From: Salinimonas profundi
GTDB lineage: Bacteria; Pseudomonadota; Gammaproteobacteria; Enterobacterales; Alteromonadaceae
Length of the DNA: 64,000 nt
Reading direction: 5' to 3'
NCBI RefSeq assembly: GCF_014750655.1
Contig: NZ_JABBXD010000002.1
Location: 421,636-485,635 of the forward strand
The notes under the pieces were generated by a model that saw only the letters and a list, made by a program, of their open reading frames with translations, had not been told where the DNA came from and searched no databases. Position 1 is the stretch's first letter. Each line of letters begins with the position of its first letter. A program made the position numbers and the translations under genes. Of this stretch, positions 8,553 to 15,723 are shown piece after piece.

Positions 8553-9974
8553 TTACTTTTCCCTGACAAAACCTGGTAAAGAGTCCAGTTGTCCCATCAG
8601 ATAACTACCGGTGCTTCGCATCGATGCAATCAGAGTATCCAGTGAGGCATACTTGTTACGCAAACTGGCTTCAAGTTGCTGCATCCGATATTGATGGTCA
8701 CTGCGGTCATCTTCTAAATCATCTTTTTGAATATTCAGATAATCCTGACGCTGTTTAAGAATACCGCCACTGTCAACATAGCTATCAAGAATGTTACCAA
8801 AGGTCTCAGCAAGACCACCCGGGTTTGTGAACAGCTTACCTACATCAGAAAAGCCGCTGTCCAGCGCCTCGTTGACACTGCGAACCACATTCTCTTTTTC
8901 CAGCTTACCGTTCTGATTCAATGACAAACCTACATCAAAAATGGTTTGAAAATCACCGGCACCACTGATTTGTGTGGTTAATGCGTTAGTAAGCTGGTCT
9001 TTAATCGCTCTGACCGTGGCATCACCAAACAAGGGGGCATTGACCGATGCTGATTGCTGGTTAATCATATCAATCGTATTATTAAACGCTGTAACGAAGC
9101 TATCGATTTTCTCTGTCACCCCTTCACGGTCAAAGGCGATATCCGCATTAGCAATCTCGCCATTCTCACTGGGTCTTTTGGCGGTGATCGTCAGTCCTTG
9201 CACGGCATCGCTGAAAACGTTGCTATCGTTGGTTATCTGAATTCCATCGACTTCTATAATTGCATCCTGGGCAACATCTTCAGGTGCGATGGCCAGCCCA
9301 CCCGCTCCCCCGCCATTAGCAACGGTAGACAACCGGTCAAGTTCAGGGTTGTTGTTGGTGATGACTAGATCATTACCCGTACCCGCTTCAGATGACTCAA
9401 TGACCAGCAAGCTCTCAGAACCCGTATTGATAATGTTTGCTGACACGCCAAATGAGCCGCTTGCGTCATTGATCGCCTGGCGGATGTCTTCAAGAGTCGC
9501 CCCGGCGTCAATATCAATATCAAACGAATTGGTGCCTGCTGAAAACGTCAAAGTACTGGCGCTTGTTGCTACCACTTCATCTGCCGAAGTGAATGTATTG
9601 GCGGGGTTAGATGTATCAGTCTGAGCGCGGCTACCCTGCGCCAGTTGCAAAACACTGATATCAAACGAGCCGGTTGTAGCGGTTTCATCCGCTTTTACCG
9701 AAACAAGATCACCTAATGAGCCGGACGTGTCAGGTTGGCGAACGGTGGCAGCGCGCTGATTAAACTTGTCAGGATCTGAGAGCTCTTCAAAAATATCCTG
9801 CAGCTTACTCATCACGGATTTGATACCGCCAATGCCGGTAAGCTCAACGGACAATTCAGACTCGCGCTTGGCGAATTTCTGTAATTTTGGTTGGTTAGTG
9901 GCCTGAAGGGTTGCTGAAATAATAGATTCGAGATCGATTCCTGAACCTACACCAGCATTTGTGATTGTTGCCAT
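8553..9974 (-). CDS. fliD: Flagellar cap protein FliD (hook-associated protein 2)
   Basis: A 473-residue FliD. The N-terminal FliD_N domain starts GVGSGIDLESIISATLQA at about residues 8-25, the large variable middle contains the flagellin hook IN motif-like region, and the C-terminal coiled-coil domain (about residues 280-455) ends with MQQLEASLRNKYASLDTLIA and MRSTGSYLMGQLDSL. FliD forms the pentameric or hexameric cap at the filament tip under which flagellin folds. Its length is typical. It lies 23 bases downstream of flaG and upstream of the FliT-like gene. fliS, which usually follows fliD, is not here but sits upstream of the flagellins. Confidence 0.96.
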   Translation of the reverse strand: MATITNAGVGSGIDLESIISATLQATNQPKLQKFAKRESELSVELTGIGGIKSVMSKLQDIFEELSDPDKFNQRAATVRQPDTSGSLGDLVSVKADETATTGSFDISVLQLAQGSRAQTDTSNPANTFTSADEVVATSASTLTFSAGTNSFDIDIDAGATLEDIRQAINDASGSFGVSANIINTGSESLLVIESSEAGTGNDLVITNNNPELDRLSTVANGGGAGGLAIAPEDVAQDAIIEVDGIQITNDSNVFSDAVQGLTITAKRPSENGEIANADIAFDREGVTEKIDSFVTAFNNTIDMINQQSASVNAPLFGDATVRAIKDQLTNALTTQISGAGDFQTIFDVGLSLNQNGKLEKENVVRSVNEALDSGFSDVGKLFTNPGGLAETFGNILDSYVDSGGILKQRQDYLNIQKDDLEDDRSDHQYRMQQLEASLRNKYASLDTLIASMRSTGSYLMGQLDSLPGFVREK

Positions 9975-9997
9975 ACTCCGCCCTTACATAAATAGAC

Positions 9998-10477
9998 TTA
10001 CAAGCGCTCGTTAATGAAAATGCCAGACGCATGTATTTCCTGCTCATCATGCAGATTATGTGCCTGCTCTTTTAGGCTATCGGCAATATCGCTCAACGCT
10101 TTAGCGATCTCGCGAAGTTCCTTAGGCGGAAGCTCTCTGATAACGTCGCCGCTTTCTTTATCGACAACCTTTATGACCGGTGGATCGTTTGTATCATCAA
10201 ATTCAAATACAAGACTGGTCGCTTTTAAAGGAAACTGCTCATTGATGGTAGATAGACGTTCCAAAATAGCCTGACTATCCGGCTCTGCGTTGTTTTGCAT
10301 TTGTGAGGCGTCATCAGAAGACGTAGAAACAGTTGAAGTGACTGAATCTTTCTTTTCAGTCTCTGCCTTTGATGCTTTGATATTGGCTTCCACATCCAGG
10401 TTTACTTTGGCAGAAAGCTGACTATCACCCTGTGTCGAGGAATAGCTTTTAATATCTGATAAATTATTTACCGCCAT
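9998..10477 (-). CDS. flaG: FlaG-family flagellar protein
   Basis: A FlaG-family protein of 159 residues when started at the ATG at 10477, which has GGAG 8 bases upstream; an in-frame ATG at 10501 has no ribosome binding site and lies against the flagellin terminator, so I prefer the inner start. The N-terminal half is Ser/Thr/Asp-rich and low in complexity. The C-terminal half carries the family core: LVFEFDDTNDPPVIKVVDK, then SGDVIRELPPKELREIAKAL. FlaG affects filament length in several polar-flagellated bacteria. It lies between the proximal flagellin gene and fliD, 23 bases before fliD, in the usual vibrio/alteromonad order fla-flaG-fliD. Confidence 0.9.
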   Translation of the reverse strand: MAVNNLSDIKSYSSTQGDSQLSAKVNLDVEANIKASKAETEKKDSVTSTVSTSSDDASQMQNNAEPDSQAILERLSTINEQFPLKATSLVFEFDDTNDPPVIKVVDKESGDVIRELPPKELREIAKALSDIADSLKEQAHNLHDEQEIHASGIFINERL

Positions 10478-10506
10478 ATCCGTCTCCAATTTCATTACCA
10501 TTAATA

Positions 10507-10531
10507 GAAAATGCCCATACCGGGCATTTTC
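10507..10531 (-). terminator. Rho-independent terminator after the downstream flagellin gene
   Basis: A perfect 10-base inverted repeat, GAAAATGCCC and GGGCATTTTC, with a 5-base loop. On the minus strand the right arm runs into TTTTCTATTAA. It begins 25 bases after the flagellin stop codon and lies before the flaG ribosome binding site, so it should cap most of the abundant flagellin mRNA while some readthrough reaches flaG-fliD. Confidence 0.8.
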
Positions 10532-10555
10532 TCAAGGTAAAGAAACAAATATAAC

Positions 10556-11527
10556 TTAGCCTAATAAGCTCAGTGCAGCCTGTGGACGCTGGTTAGCCTG
10601 GGCAAGAATAGACTGAGAAGCCTGTTGCAAAATCTGGTTTTGCGTCAGCTTCGCTGTTTCAGCTGCAAAGTCAGCATCTTTGATACGCGATTTCGCGGCA
10701 GACAGGTTTTCAGCAATGTTCGACTGGTTGTTAATAGCAGACTGAAAACGGTTTTGAACCGCACCCAGCTCGGCACGCTTTTTATCAACAACCGCAATCA
10801 GACTATCCATGCCACCCAAAACGGCCTGGGCATTACCCTGGCTTGAAACGCTGATCGTGCTCAGCGAGAACGATCCCGCAAAGCTGTAAGAGGCAGCAGC
10901 AGCTGTACCGCCGGCTTCACTGATACCCGCTACATTAGCAGCTAAAGTTTTACCAGTTACTGTACTGGCTGCACCAGCGATACCTGACAATGTAAATCCA
11001 CCGTTGGCAGTTAACGAGTTACCGGCCGCAGTTCCACCCACATTTTTCATGCTAAAACCGATAGCCTGGGTCGCGTCTGCACCTACCTGGAACTTGGCAT
11101 CGTAGGAACCATCCAGCAAGTTCTGACCACCGAAGGTTGTATCCTCGGCAATACGGTTAACTTCGGTCATCAAAGACTTGATTTCTTCCTGGATTGCCAG
11201 GCGATCTTCGTCAGTGTTAGAGCCGTTGGCGGCTTGTGATGCCAGAGTTCTTACACGCTGGAATGAATTAGTAATTTCATCCATGGCACCTTCAGCAGTT
11301 TGCGCCAGTGAAATACCGTCGTTGGCATTACGGATACCCTGGTTCAGACCATTGATCTGACCTTCCAGGCGGTTAGAAATTTGTAAGCCCGCCGCATCGT
11401 CTTTCGCGCTGTTGATTCGAAAACCTGAAGACAACCGCTCAAAGGCTTGATCTAAACGATTTCCAGAGTTCATTAACTGACGCTGTGCGTTCAGTGAACT
11501 TACATTAGTATTTACAGTTAAAGCCAT
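10556..11527 (-). CDS. fliC: Flagellin (downstream copy)
   Basis: A 323-residue flagellin when started at the ATG at 11527, which has GGAGG 5 bases upstream and gives the invariant start MALTVNTNVSSLNAQ; the longer frame begins four codons earlier inside that ribosome binding site. Conserved D0/D1 domains cover about residues 1-165 and 235-323 (N side ERLSSGFRINSAKDDAAG, C side AAETAKLTQNQILQQASQSI). The middle domain is short (about residues 170-230) and rich in Ala, Gly, Ser and Thr, which leaves many Ser/Thr for glycosylation. It is very similar throughout to the second flagellin at 12126-13094, so they look like a tandem duplication. A strong FliA promoter lies upstream and a terminator downstream. 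Confidence 0.97.
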   Translation of the reverse strand: MALTVNTNVSSLNAQRQLMNSGNRLDQAFERLSSGFRINSAKDDAAGLQISNRLEGQINGLNQGIRNANDGISLAQTAEGAMDEITNSFQRVRTLASQAANGSNTDEDRLAIQEEIKSLMTEVNRIAEDTTFGGQNLLDGSYDAKFQVGADATQAIGFSMKNVGGTAAGNSLTANGGFTLSGIAGAASTVTGKTLAANVAGISEAGGTAAAASYSFAGSFSLSTISVSSQGNAQAVLGGMDSLIAVVDKKRAELGAVQNRFQSAINNQSNIAENLSAAKSRIKDADFAAETAKLTQNQILQQASQSILAQANQRPQAALSLLG

Positions 11528-11628
11528 TGTAGCCTCCACTTCTTTATATAGTATCCGGTATCATTGCCTACCCCTAAGCAAGTAATTCCGGGTTTTACGA
11601 GTAACCTGAATAGATCCTCTAATTAAGG

Positions 11629-11655
11629 ATATCGACTACATTTCCTCAACCTTTA
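11629..11655 (-). promoter_or_regulatory. Sigma-28 (FliA) promoter of the downstream flagellin gene
   Basis: On the minus strand TAAAGGTT is followed by exactly 11 bases and GTCGATAT. The sigma-28 consensus is TAAAGTTT-N11-GCCGATAA, so the site matches 6 of 8 at both -35 and -10, with the right spacing. It lies about 100 bases before the flagellin start. Confidence 0.82.
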
Positions 11656-11833
11656 GTTTTTTCGTTGCTTTTTGGTTAACACTTTAGGATGAGATAAATT
11701 ATTAATAAGGCTTTATAGGGACAAAGGCGAGCTGGGGCCTTTGTTTAATTGATACCGACTAAGGATAGTGCACGCCGCGCCATTACATGTAGATATAAAT
11801 CAGCGTTTATATTTTTCTTCGTTAAACGCTGCC

Positions 11834-11878
11834 GAGGCGGCAATAATTGTCACAAAAAATGAAAAACATTGCCGCCTC
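11834..11878. repeat. Perfect 11-base inverted repeat between the flagellin genes
   Basis: GAGGCGGCAAT (11834-11844) and ATTGCCGCCTC (11868-11878) are perfect inverted copies with a 23-base A-rich loop. Neither strand has a U-run after it, so it does not look like a simple terminator. A weaker 8-base repeat, ACAAAGGC and GCCTTTGT, lies at 11721-11744. Confidence 0.65.
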
Positions 11879-11908
11879 ATCAGAATGGTATTCACTTTTC
11901 ACCAGGAC

Positions 11909-11939
11909 AAAAAAAGCGGAAGGCAAAGACCTTCCGCTT
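11909..11939 (-). terminator. Rho-independent terminator of the upstream flagellin transcript
   Basis: AAGCGGAAGG and CCTTCCGCTT form a perfect 10-base stem with a 6-base loop, and on the minus strand the stem is followed by seven T residues. It lies about 190 bases past the stop of the flagellin gene at 12126, leaving an unusually long 3' untranslated region. Confidence 0.8.
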
Positions 11940-12071
11940 GACTTACGATTGAGAGAGATAAACCCGTGGAAAACTGGCGCAGGTTTTGCTTCACTTTTAT
12001 TGTGTCAAAAGTTTGTACGCCTTACTTTTGTTACTATGGTACAAGCCTCCACTTCTAGCTTGCCATACTTT

Positions 12072-12109
12072 AAGCACCCTTATCACTACCCCTAACGATG
12101 AGGGTGCTT
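12072..12109. terminator. Terminator-like hairpin just after the upstream flagellin gene
   Basis: AAGCACCCTTATC and GATGAGGGTGCTT pair over 13 positions (one G-U) with a 12-base loop. The T-run TTTT follows on the plus strand, not on the flagellin strand, so it may stop a plus-strand RNA or protect the flagellin mRNA 3' end rather than end it. Confidence 0.5.
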
Positions 12110-12125
12110 TTCCTACCTTTACTTA

Positions 12126-13094
12126 TTAACCCTGTAATAAGCTAAGAGCAGCCTGAGGGCGTTGGTTTGCCTGACCCAGGATAGACTGCGATGCCTGCTG
12201 CAGAATCTGGTTTTGTGTCAGCTTCGCTGTTTCAGCAGCAAAGTCAGCATCTTTGATGCGGGATTTCGCGGCTGACAGGTTCTCAGAAATATTAGATTGG
12301 TTATTGATTGCCGATTGGAACCGGTTTTGTACAGCACCCAGCTCAGCGCGCTTTTTATCTACAACGGCTATCAGGCTATCCATTCCGCCGAGCACCGCTT
12401 GGGCGTTGCCCTGACTTGATACGCTGATTGTACTTAGTGCGAACGTACCAGCAAAGTCGTAGGATGCCGCCGCAGCAGTACCACCAGCTTCACTGATGCC
12501 TGCAACGTTTGCAGCCAGAGTTTTACCTGTAACCGCACTGGCTACGCTGGCAATACCCGACAGCGAGAAACCACCATCGGCACTCAAACTGTTTGCCGAC
12601 CCGCCAACATTCTGCATACTAAAACCAATTGCCTGTGCTGCATCCGCACCGACCTGGAATGTGGCATCGTAAGTACCGTCCAGCAGGTTCTGACCACCGA
12701 AAGTAGTATCCTTTGCAATCCGGTTAACTTCGGTCATCAGCGATTTAATTTCTTCCTGAATCGCCATACGGTCTTCATCAGTGTTAGAACCATTCGCAGC
12801 CTGTGAAGCCAGCGTTCTTACGCGTTGGAAAGAGTTAGTAATCTCATCCATGGCACCTTCAGCAGTTTGCGCTAGTGAGATACCGTCGTTGGCGTTACGA
12901 ATACCCTGGTCCAGGCCCATAATCTGTGATTGCAAACGGTTACTGATTTGCAGACCTGCCGCGTCGTCTTTTGCGCTGTTAATTCTAAAGCCTGATGAAA
13001 GACGCTCGAAAGCCTGATCCAGACCATTTGATGAGCTCATCATCTGACGTTGTGCATTCAATGAACTTACATTAGTGTTAACTGTTAAAGCCAT
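12126..13094 (-). CDS. fliC: Flagellin (upstream copy)
   Basis: A 322-residue flagellin starting MALTVNTNVSSLNAQ at 13094, with GAGGAG about 8 bases upstream. The conserved helical ends match the other copy almost residue for residue; differences cluster in residues 165-225, for example SANSLSADGGFSLSGIASV here against GNSLTANGGFTLSGIAGA there, and at the last residues. It has its own FliA promoter and a terminator far downstream, so the two copies can be made in different amounts. Such pairs are common in polar-flagellated marine bacteria, where flagellins build different parts of the filament; which copy dominates cannot be read from the sequence. Confidence 0.97.
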   Translation of the reverse strand: MALTVNTNVSSLNAQRQMMSSSNGLDQAFERLSSGFRINSAKDDAAGLQISNRLQSQIMGLDQGIRNANDGISLAQTAEGAMDEITNSFQRVRTLASQAANGSNTDEDRMAIQEEIKSLMTEVNRIAKDTTFGGQNLLDGTYDATFQVGADAAQAIGFSMQNVGGSANSLSADGGFSLSGIASVASAVTGKTLAANVAGISEAGGTAAAASYDFAGTFALSTISVSSQGNAQAVLGGMDSLIAVVDKKRAELGAVQNRFQSAINNQSNISENLSAAKSRIKDADFAAETAKLTQNQILQQASQSILGQANQRPQAALSLLQG

Positions 13095-13192
13095 GATTTA
13101 TCTCCTCAATCTTACTAAAAAAGGTGTGCCGGCTCTGGCCTGGTCATCCCTTCGTTTTGTTGATTCCGGTCTCTCATCTCCGGACAATTAAG

Positions 13193-13219
13193 TTAACGGC
13201 GCTACCGAAAATTACTTAA
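13193..13219 (-). promoter_or_regulatory. Sigma-28 (FliA) promoter of the upstream flagellin gene
   Basis: TTAAGTAA, 11 bases, GCCGTTAA on the minus strand: 5 of 8 at -35 and 7 of 8 at -10 against TAAAGTTT-N11-GCCGATAA. It lies about 100 bases before the flagellin ATG, the same distance as in the other flagellin gene. Confidence 0.75.
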
Positions 13220-13880
13220 GACATTTTTTCAATTTTTGATGGTATTTTCTGAGGGCGAATAACCAGCGGGGTAAGTAAAAATAAAATAAGACAATGATTT
13301 ATAAATCTTTTTTCAACTATTGTCGCGTTAAAAAATAATGACAAAAATCTTTTATCCGATGCATTTGCACTACGTTCTATGAAGTAGGGGTGCCGAACAA
13401 AGCCAGTCCTAAATTCTCCTTCGACACACCGATGACAGGCGCCGGGTCATTCATATTTGAGTCACGAGTAATGTGGATAAGCGGCAGCTGGTATTAAGCA
13501 AAATGGTAAGTGAAAACTGAGCAGGATGATTAACAGGTCGCGTCCGGATAACCTGTTTGAGCTACCGCTGTACTGAGGCTGAGCAAGACGTTATGCCCGC
13601 TTAGTTATATTATCGGAATCCGACAGCTGCACTGAGCACATCTATTATCAGGCTTGCCAGTACTCGTCAGACGCAACACGCGCGACACCTTTATAGCGAA
13701 GAGGGTTCAGGAAACAGTATCGATACATCGGTGATGTTAAAAGAAGAAAATAGCACGGATGGAGGCGTAACTGTTGCGACAGGCTCTGTCATTGCTTTGG
13801 CAGCAAATGAGCCTGTCAGTAAACATCGATCAGGAATGAATTGTGTGAGGTTCGATATGAGAAAGCTGTCGCAGACGTTT
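13220..13880. other. Gene-free stretch between fliS and the upstream flagellin
   Basis: About 660 bases with no reading frame I can defend on either strand. It holds several inverted repeats: GATTTATAAATC at 13296-13307, AACAGGT/ACCTGTT at 13532-13557, TCGGAATCCGA at 13613-13623, and GACAGGCTC/GAGCCTGTC at 13778-13817. The last has further internal pairing. No U-run marks any of these as the fliS terminator. It may hold long untranslated regions, a small RNA, or the worn remains of a lost gene. Confidence 0.5.
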
Positions 13881-14294
13881 TTACCCTGCGCGGCGCGCGT
13901 AAGCTTCCTGCTTATCGGCTTCAGGAATCTGTACCCACGCTGTGCGAATAGGTTCCAGCAACGCGTAGGTTTCTTCCAGTGGTCCGATATTATTGCTTAA
14001 CAACGCTTCATTGACTTTTTCTATCATGTAGGTGTAAAGCGCGTACATATTTTCCGCAATCTCTCCACCGACTTCAACATCCAACGTGTCTCTCAGATAG
14101 ATCAATATAGAAACAGCCTTTGAAATGTTCTCTGATTTAGCCTCGAAGTCGTTACGCTCGATGGCACCTTTAGCATAAGCTATACGGTCCAGCGCGCCCT
14201 GAAATAACAACAGCGTCAGGCGATGCGGATCGGCAGCGGAAATATCCTGCTTAACGTTACCTTTTTTGTATGCGTTGATACCTCGTAAAGACAT
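13881..14294 (-). CDS. fliS: Flagellin export chaperone FliS
   Basis: A 137-residue FliS, the cytoplasmic chaperone that wraps the C-terminal D0 helix of flagellin and stops it polymerising before export. Family features are visible: ADPHRLTLLLFQGALDRI (about residues 21-38), a LIYLRDTLDVEVGGEIAENM helix (65-84) and YALYTYMIEKVNEAL. Its size is typical. Unlike the usual fliD-fliS order, it lies alone between flgL and the flagellin genes, 200 bases downstream of flgL, with its own FliA-type promoter. That promoter class makes sense for a late chaperone needed with flagellin. Confidence 0.95.
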   Translation of the reverse strand: MSLRGINAYKKGNVKQDISAADPHRLTLLLFQGALDRIAYAKGAIERNDFEAKSENISKAVSILIYLRDTLDVEVGGEIAENMYALYTYMIEKVNEALLSNNIGPLEETYALLEPIRTAWVQIPEADKQEAYARRAG

Positions 14295-14407
14295 ATAAAC
14301 TCCGATTCGTTTTTAGTGCAATGAAACGCTCAATGCATGTCTGAATTAAAATGATGCGACTGGCTACCCGTGCTTATGCAGTTGAGGTGCGCCGCTTTAT
14401 ACACATC

Positions 14408-14434
14408 ATATCGGCAGTTAACATAATTCCTTAA
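14408..14434 (-). promoter_or_regulatory. Sigma-28 (FliA) promoter of fliS
   Basis: TTAAGGAA, 11 bases, GCCGATAT on the minus strand. The -10 matches 7 of 8 of GCCGATAA; the -35 is weaker (4 of 8) but resembles that of the upstream flagellin promoter. It lies about 110 bases before the fliS start. Confidence 0.65.
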
Positions 14435-14493
14435 GGTGCAATCAGGCCTTTCCGCAAGATTTTTTCCTGATTATAAAAATAAAGATATAACAA

Positions 14494-15717
14494 TTACTTA
14501 ATATAATTAAACAGTGACAGGCCCGTCACTTTCCCGAACGATGAGTACGCTGCGTTTAACGCGGTTTCACGTTTGGTCAGTTCAGTAGCCGCTTCTGCGA
14601 AGTCAACGTCTTCGATGGACGAACGTATTTTCTTGGCTTCTATCTGTAAATCTGCATTGGTTTGATACATTGAGCTGGCGAGATTCAACCTCCCACCCAC
14701 CGAAGAGCGTTCCTGTGCAACTTTGTCTACGCCGTTGTCCAGGCCAATTAGCGCGTCGTCCAGCGCGTTGCTGATAGCATCAGTTGTTAATGAGTCATCC
14801 ATAAGCATAGACGATACATCATGCAGCGTTTCAGCGAGGTTCTTTTTCTGGGGAGGGTCAAGCGCAAACTCGACGCTATCTCCGGGGTTCCCACTTAAGG
14901 TAAATGTCATGCCCTGAATTGAAAAAGGCTGTGAGGGAGTAAATGCTGTGCTCCCCACCGTCTCACCGGTTCCCGGATTAGTCAAAGTCACCTGATTGGC
15001 AGCGGTGATTTGAAGCTGAAAGGTATTATTTGCTGGTGTGACAGGATCGTAATTCGCTTTACTAAACGCATCAAATGTCTTCTGACTGTCGATACCGCTG
15101 CTTTCTACAACCGCTGACGGCGTATTTACCACACTGAAGTTACGTCTGGCCAATACATTTTCAAAGACGTCCTGACCACTAACTGAGCGCTGTACCTCTA
15201 CACCATCAGCAAGCTTCACCGTGTTCTGACCACTGTCACCCTGATAGGACACGGCATTTGTCGCACCGCCGTTGAAGACAAAGGGCTGATTTTGTGACTG
15301 ATGACCGCCAAAAATATAATTACCGTTGGCATCCTGCGAGTTCATCAACCCCAGCATTTCATCTCTCATCTGCCCCAGCTCTATACCAATGGCTTTTCTG
15401 TCGCTGTCACTTAATGCACCTGAGCCGGCTTGTAAAATAAGCGTGCGAGCGCGTGTTGCAGTATTGTTGATGCTATCAAAAACTGTTTCCTGTTGCTCCA
15501 GGGCATTGACAAGAAAGTCATTATTACGCTGATATTGTTTTAATTTGTCGAGCTCTTCAGTCAAACGGATAACTTTTGCAGCCCCCACAGGATCATCCGA
15601 TGGCTTATTTAACTTTTTACCCGTACTTAGTTCGTTCTGCGTTTCAGATAGCCCGCGCTGATTATCCATAATTGCACGGATATTTCTGTCATAGAGTTGA
15701 TTCGTAGAAATACGCAT
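14494..15717 (-). CDS. flgL: Hook-filament junction protein FlgL (HAP3)
   Basis: A 407-residue flagellin-like junction protein. The N-terminal helical domain has MRISTNQLYDRNIRAIMDNQ and LSTGKKLNKPSDDPVGAAKV (residues 1-50), and the C-terminal helix has AEAATELTKRETALNAAYSS followed by FGKVTGLSLFNYI, as in other FlgL proteins. FlgL joins FlgK to the first flagellins at the hook tip. It follows flgK by 6 bases and must be co-transcribed with it. No convincing terminator follows before the fliS promoter. Confidence 0.96.
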   Translation of the reverse strand: MRISTNQLYDRNIRAIMDNQRGLSETQNELSTGKKLNKPSDDPVGAAKVIRLTEELDKLKQYQRNNDFLVNALEQQETVFDSINNTATRARTLILQAGSGALSDSDRKAIGIELGQMRDEMLGLMNSQDANGNYIFGGHQSQNQPFVFNGGATNAVSYQGDSGQNTVKLADGVEVQRSVSGQDVFENVLARRNFSVVNTPSAVVESSGIDSQKTFDAFSKANYDPVTPANNTFQLQITAANQVTLTNPGTGETVGSTAFTPSQPFSIQGMTFTLSGNPGDSVEFALDPPQKKNLAETLHDVSSMLMDDSLTTDAISNALDDALIGLDNGVDKVAQERSSVGGRLNLASSMYQTNADLQIEAKKIRSSIEDVDFAEAATELTKRETALNAAYSSFGKVTGLSLFNYIK

Positions 15718-15723
15718 AATACG

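Noticed and set aside
11847-12095. 82-codon open frame between the flagellins
   Set aside because: It runs through three of the hairpins, has no ribosome binding site and shows no domain-like pattern.
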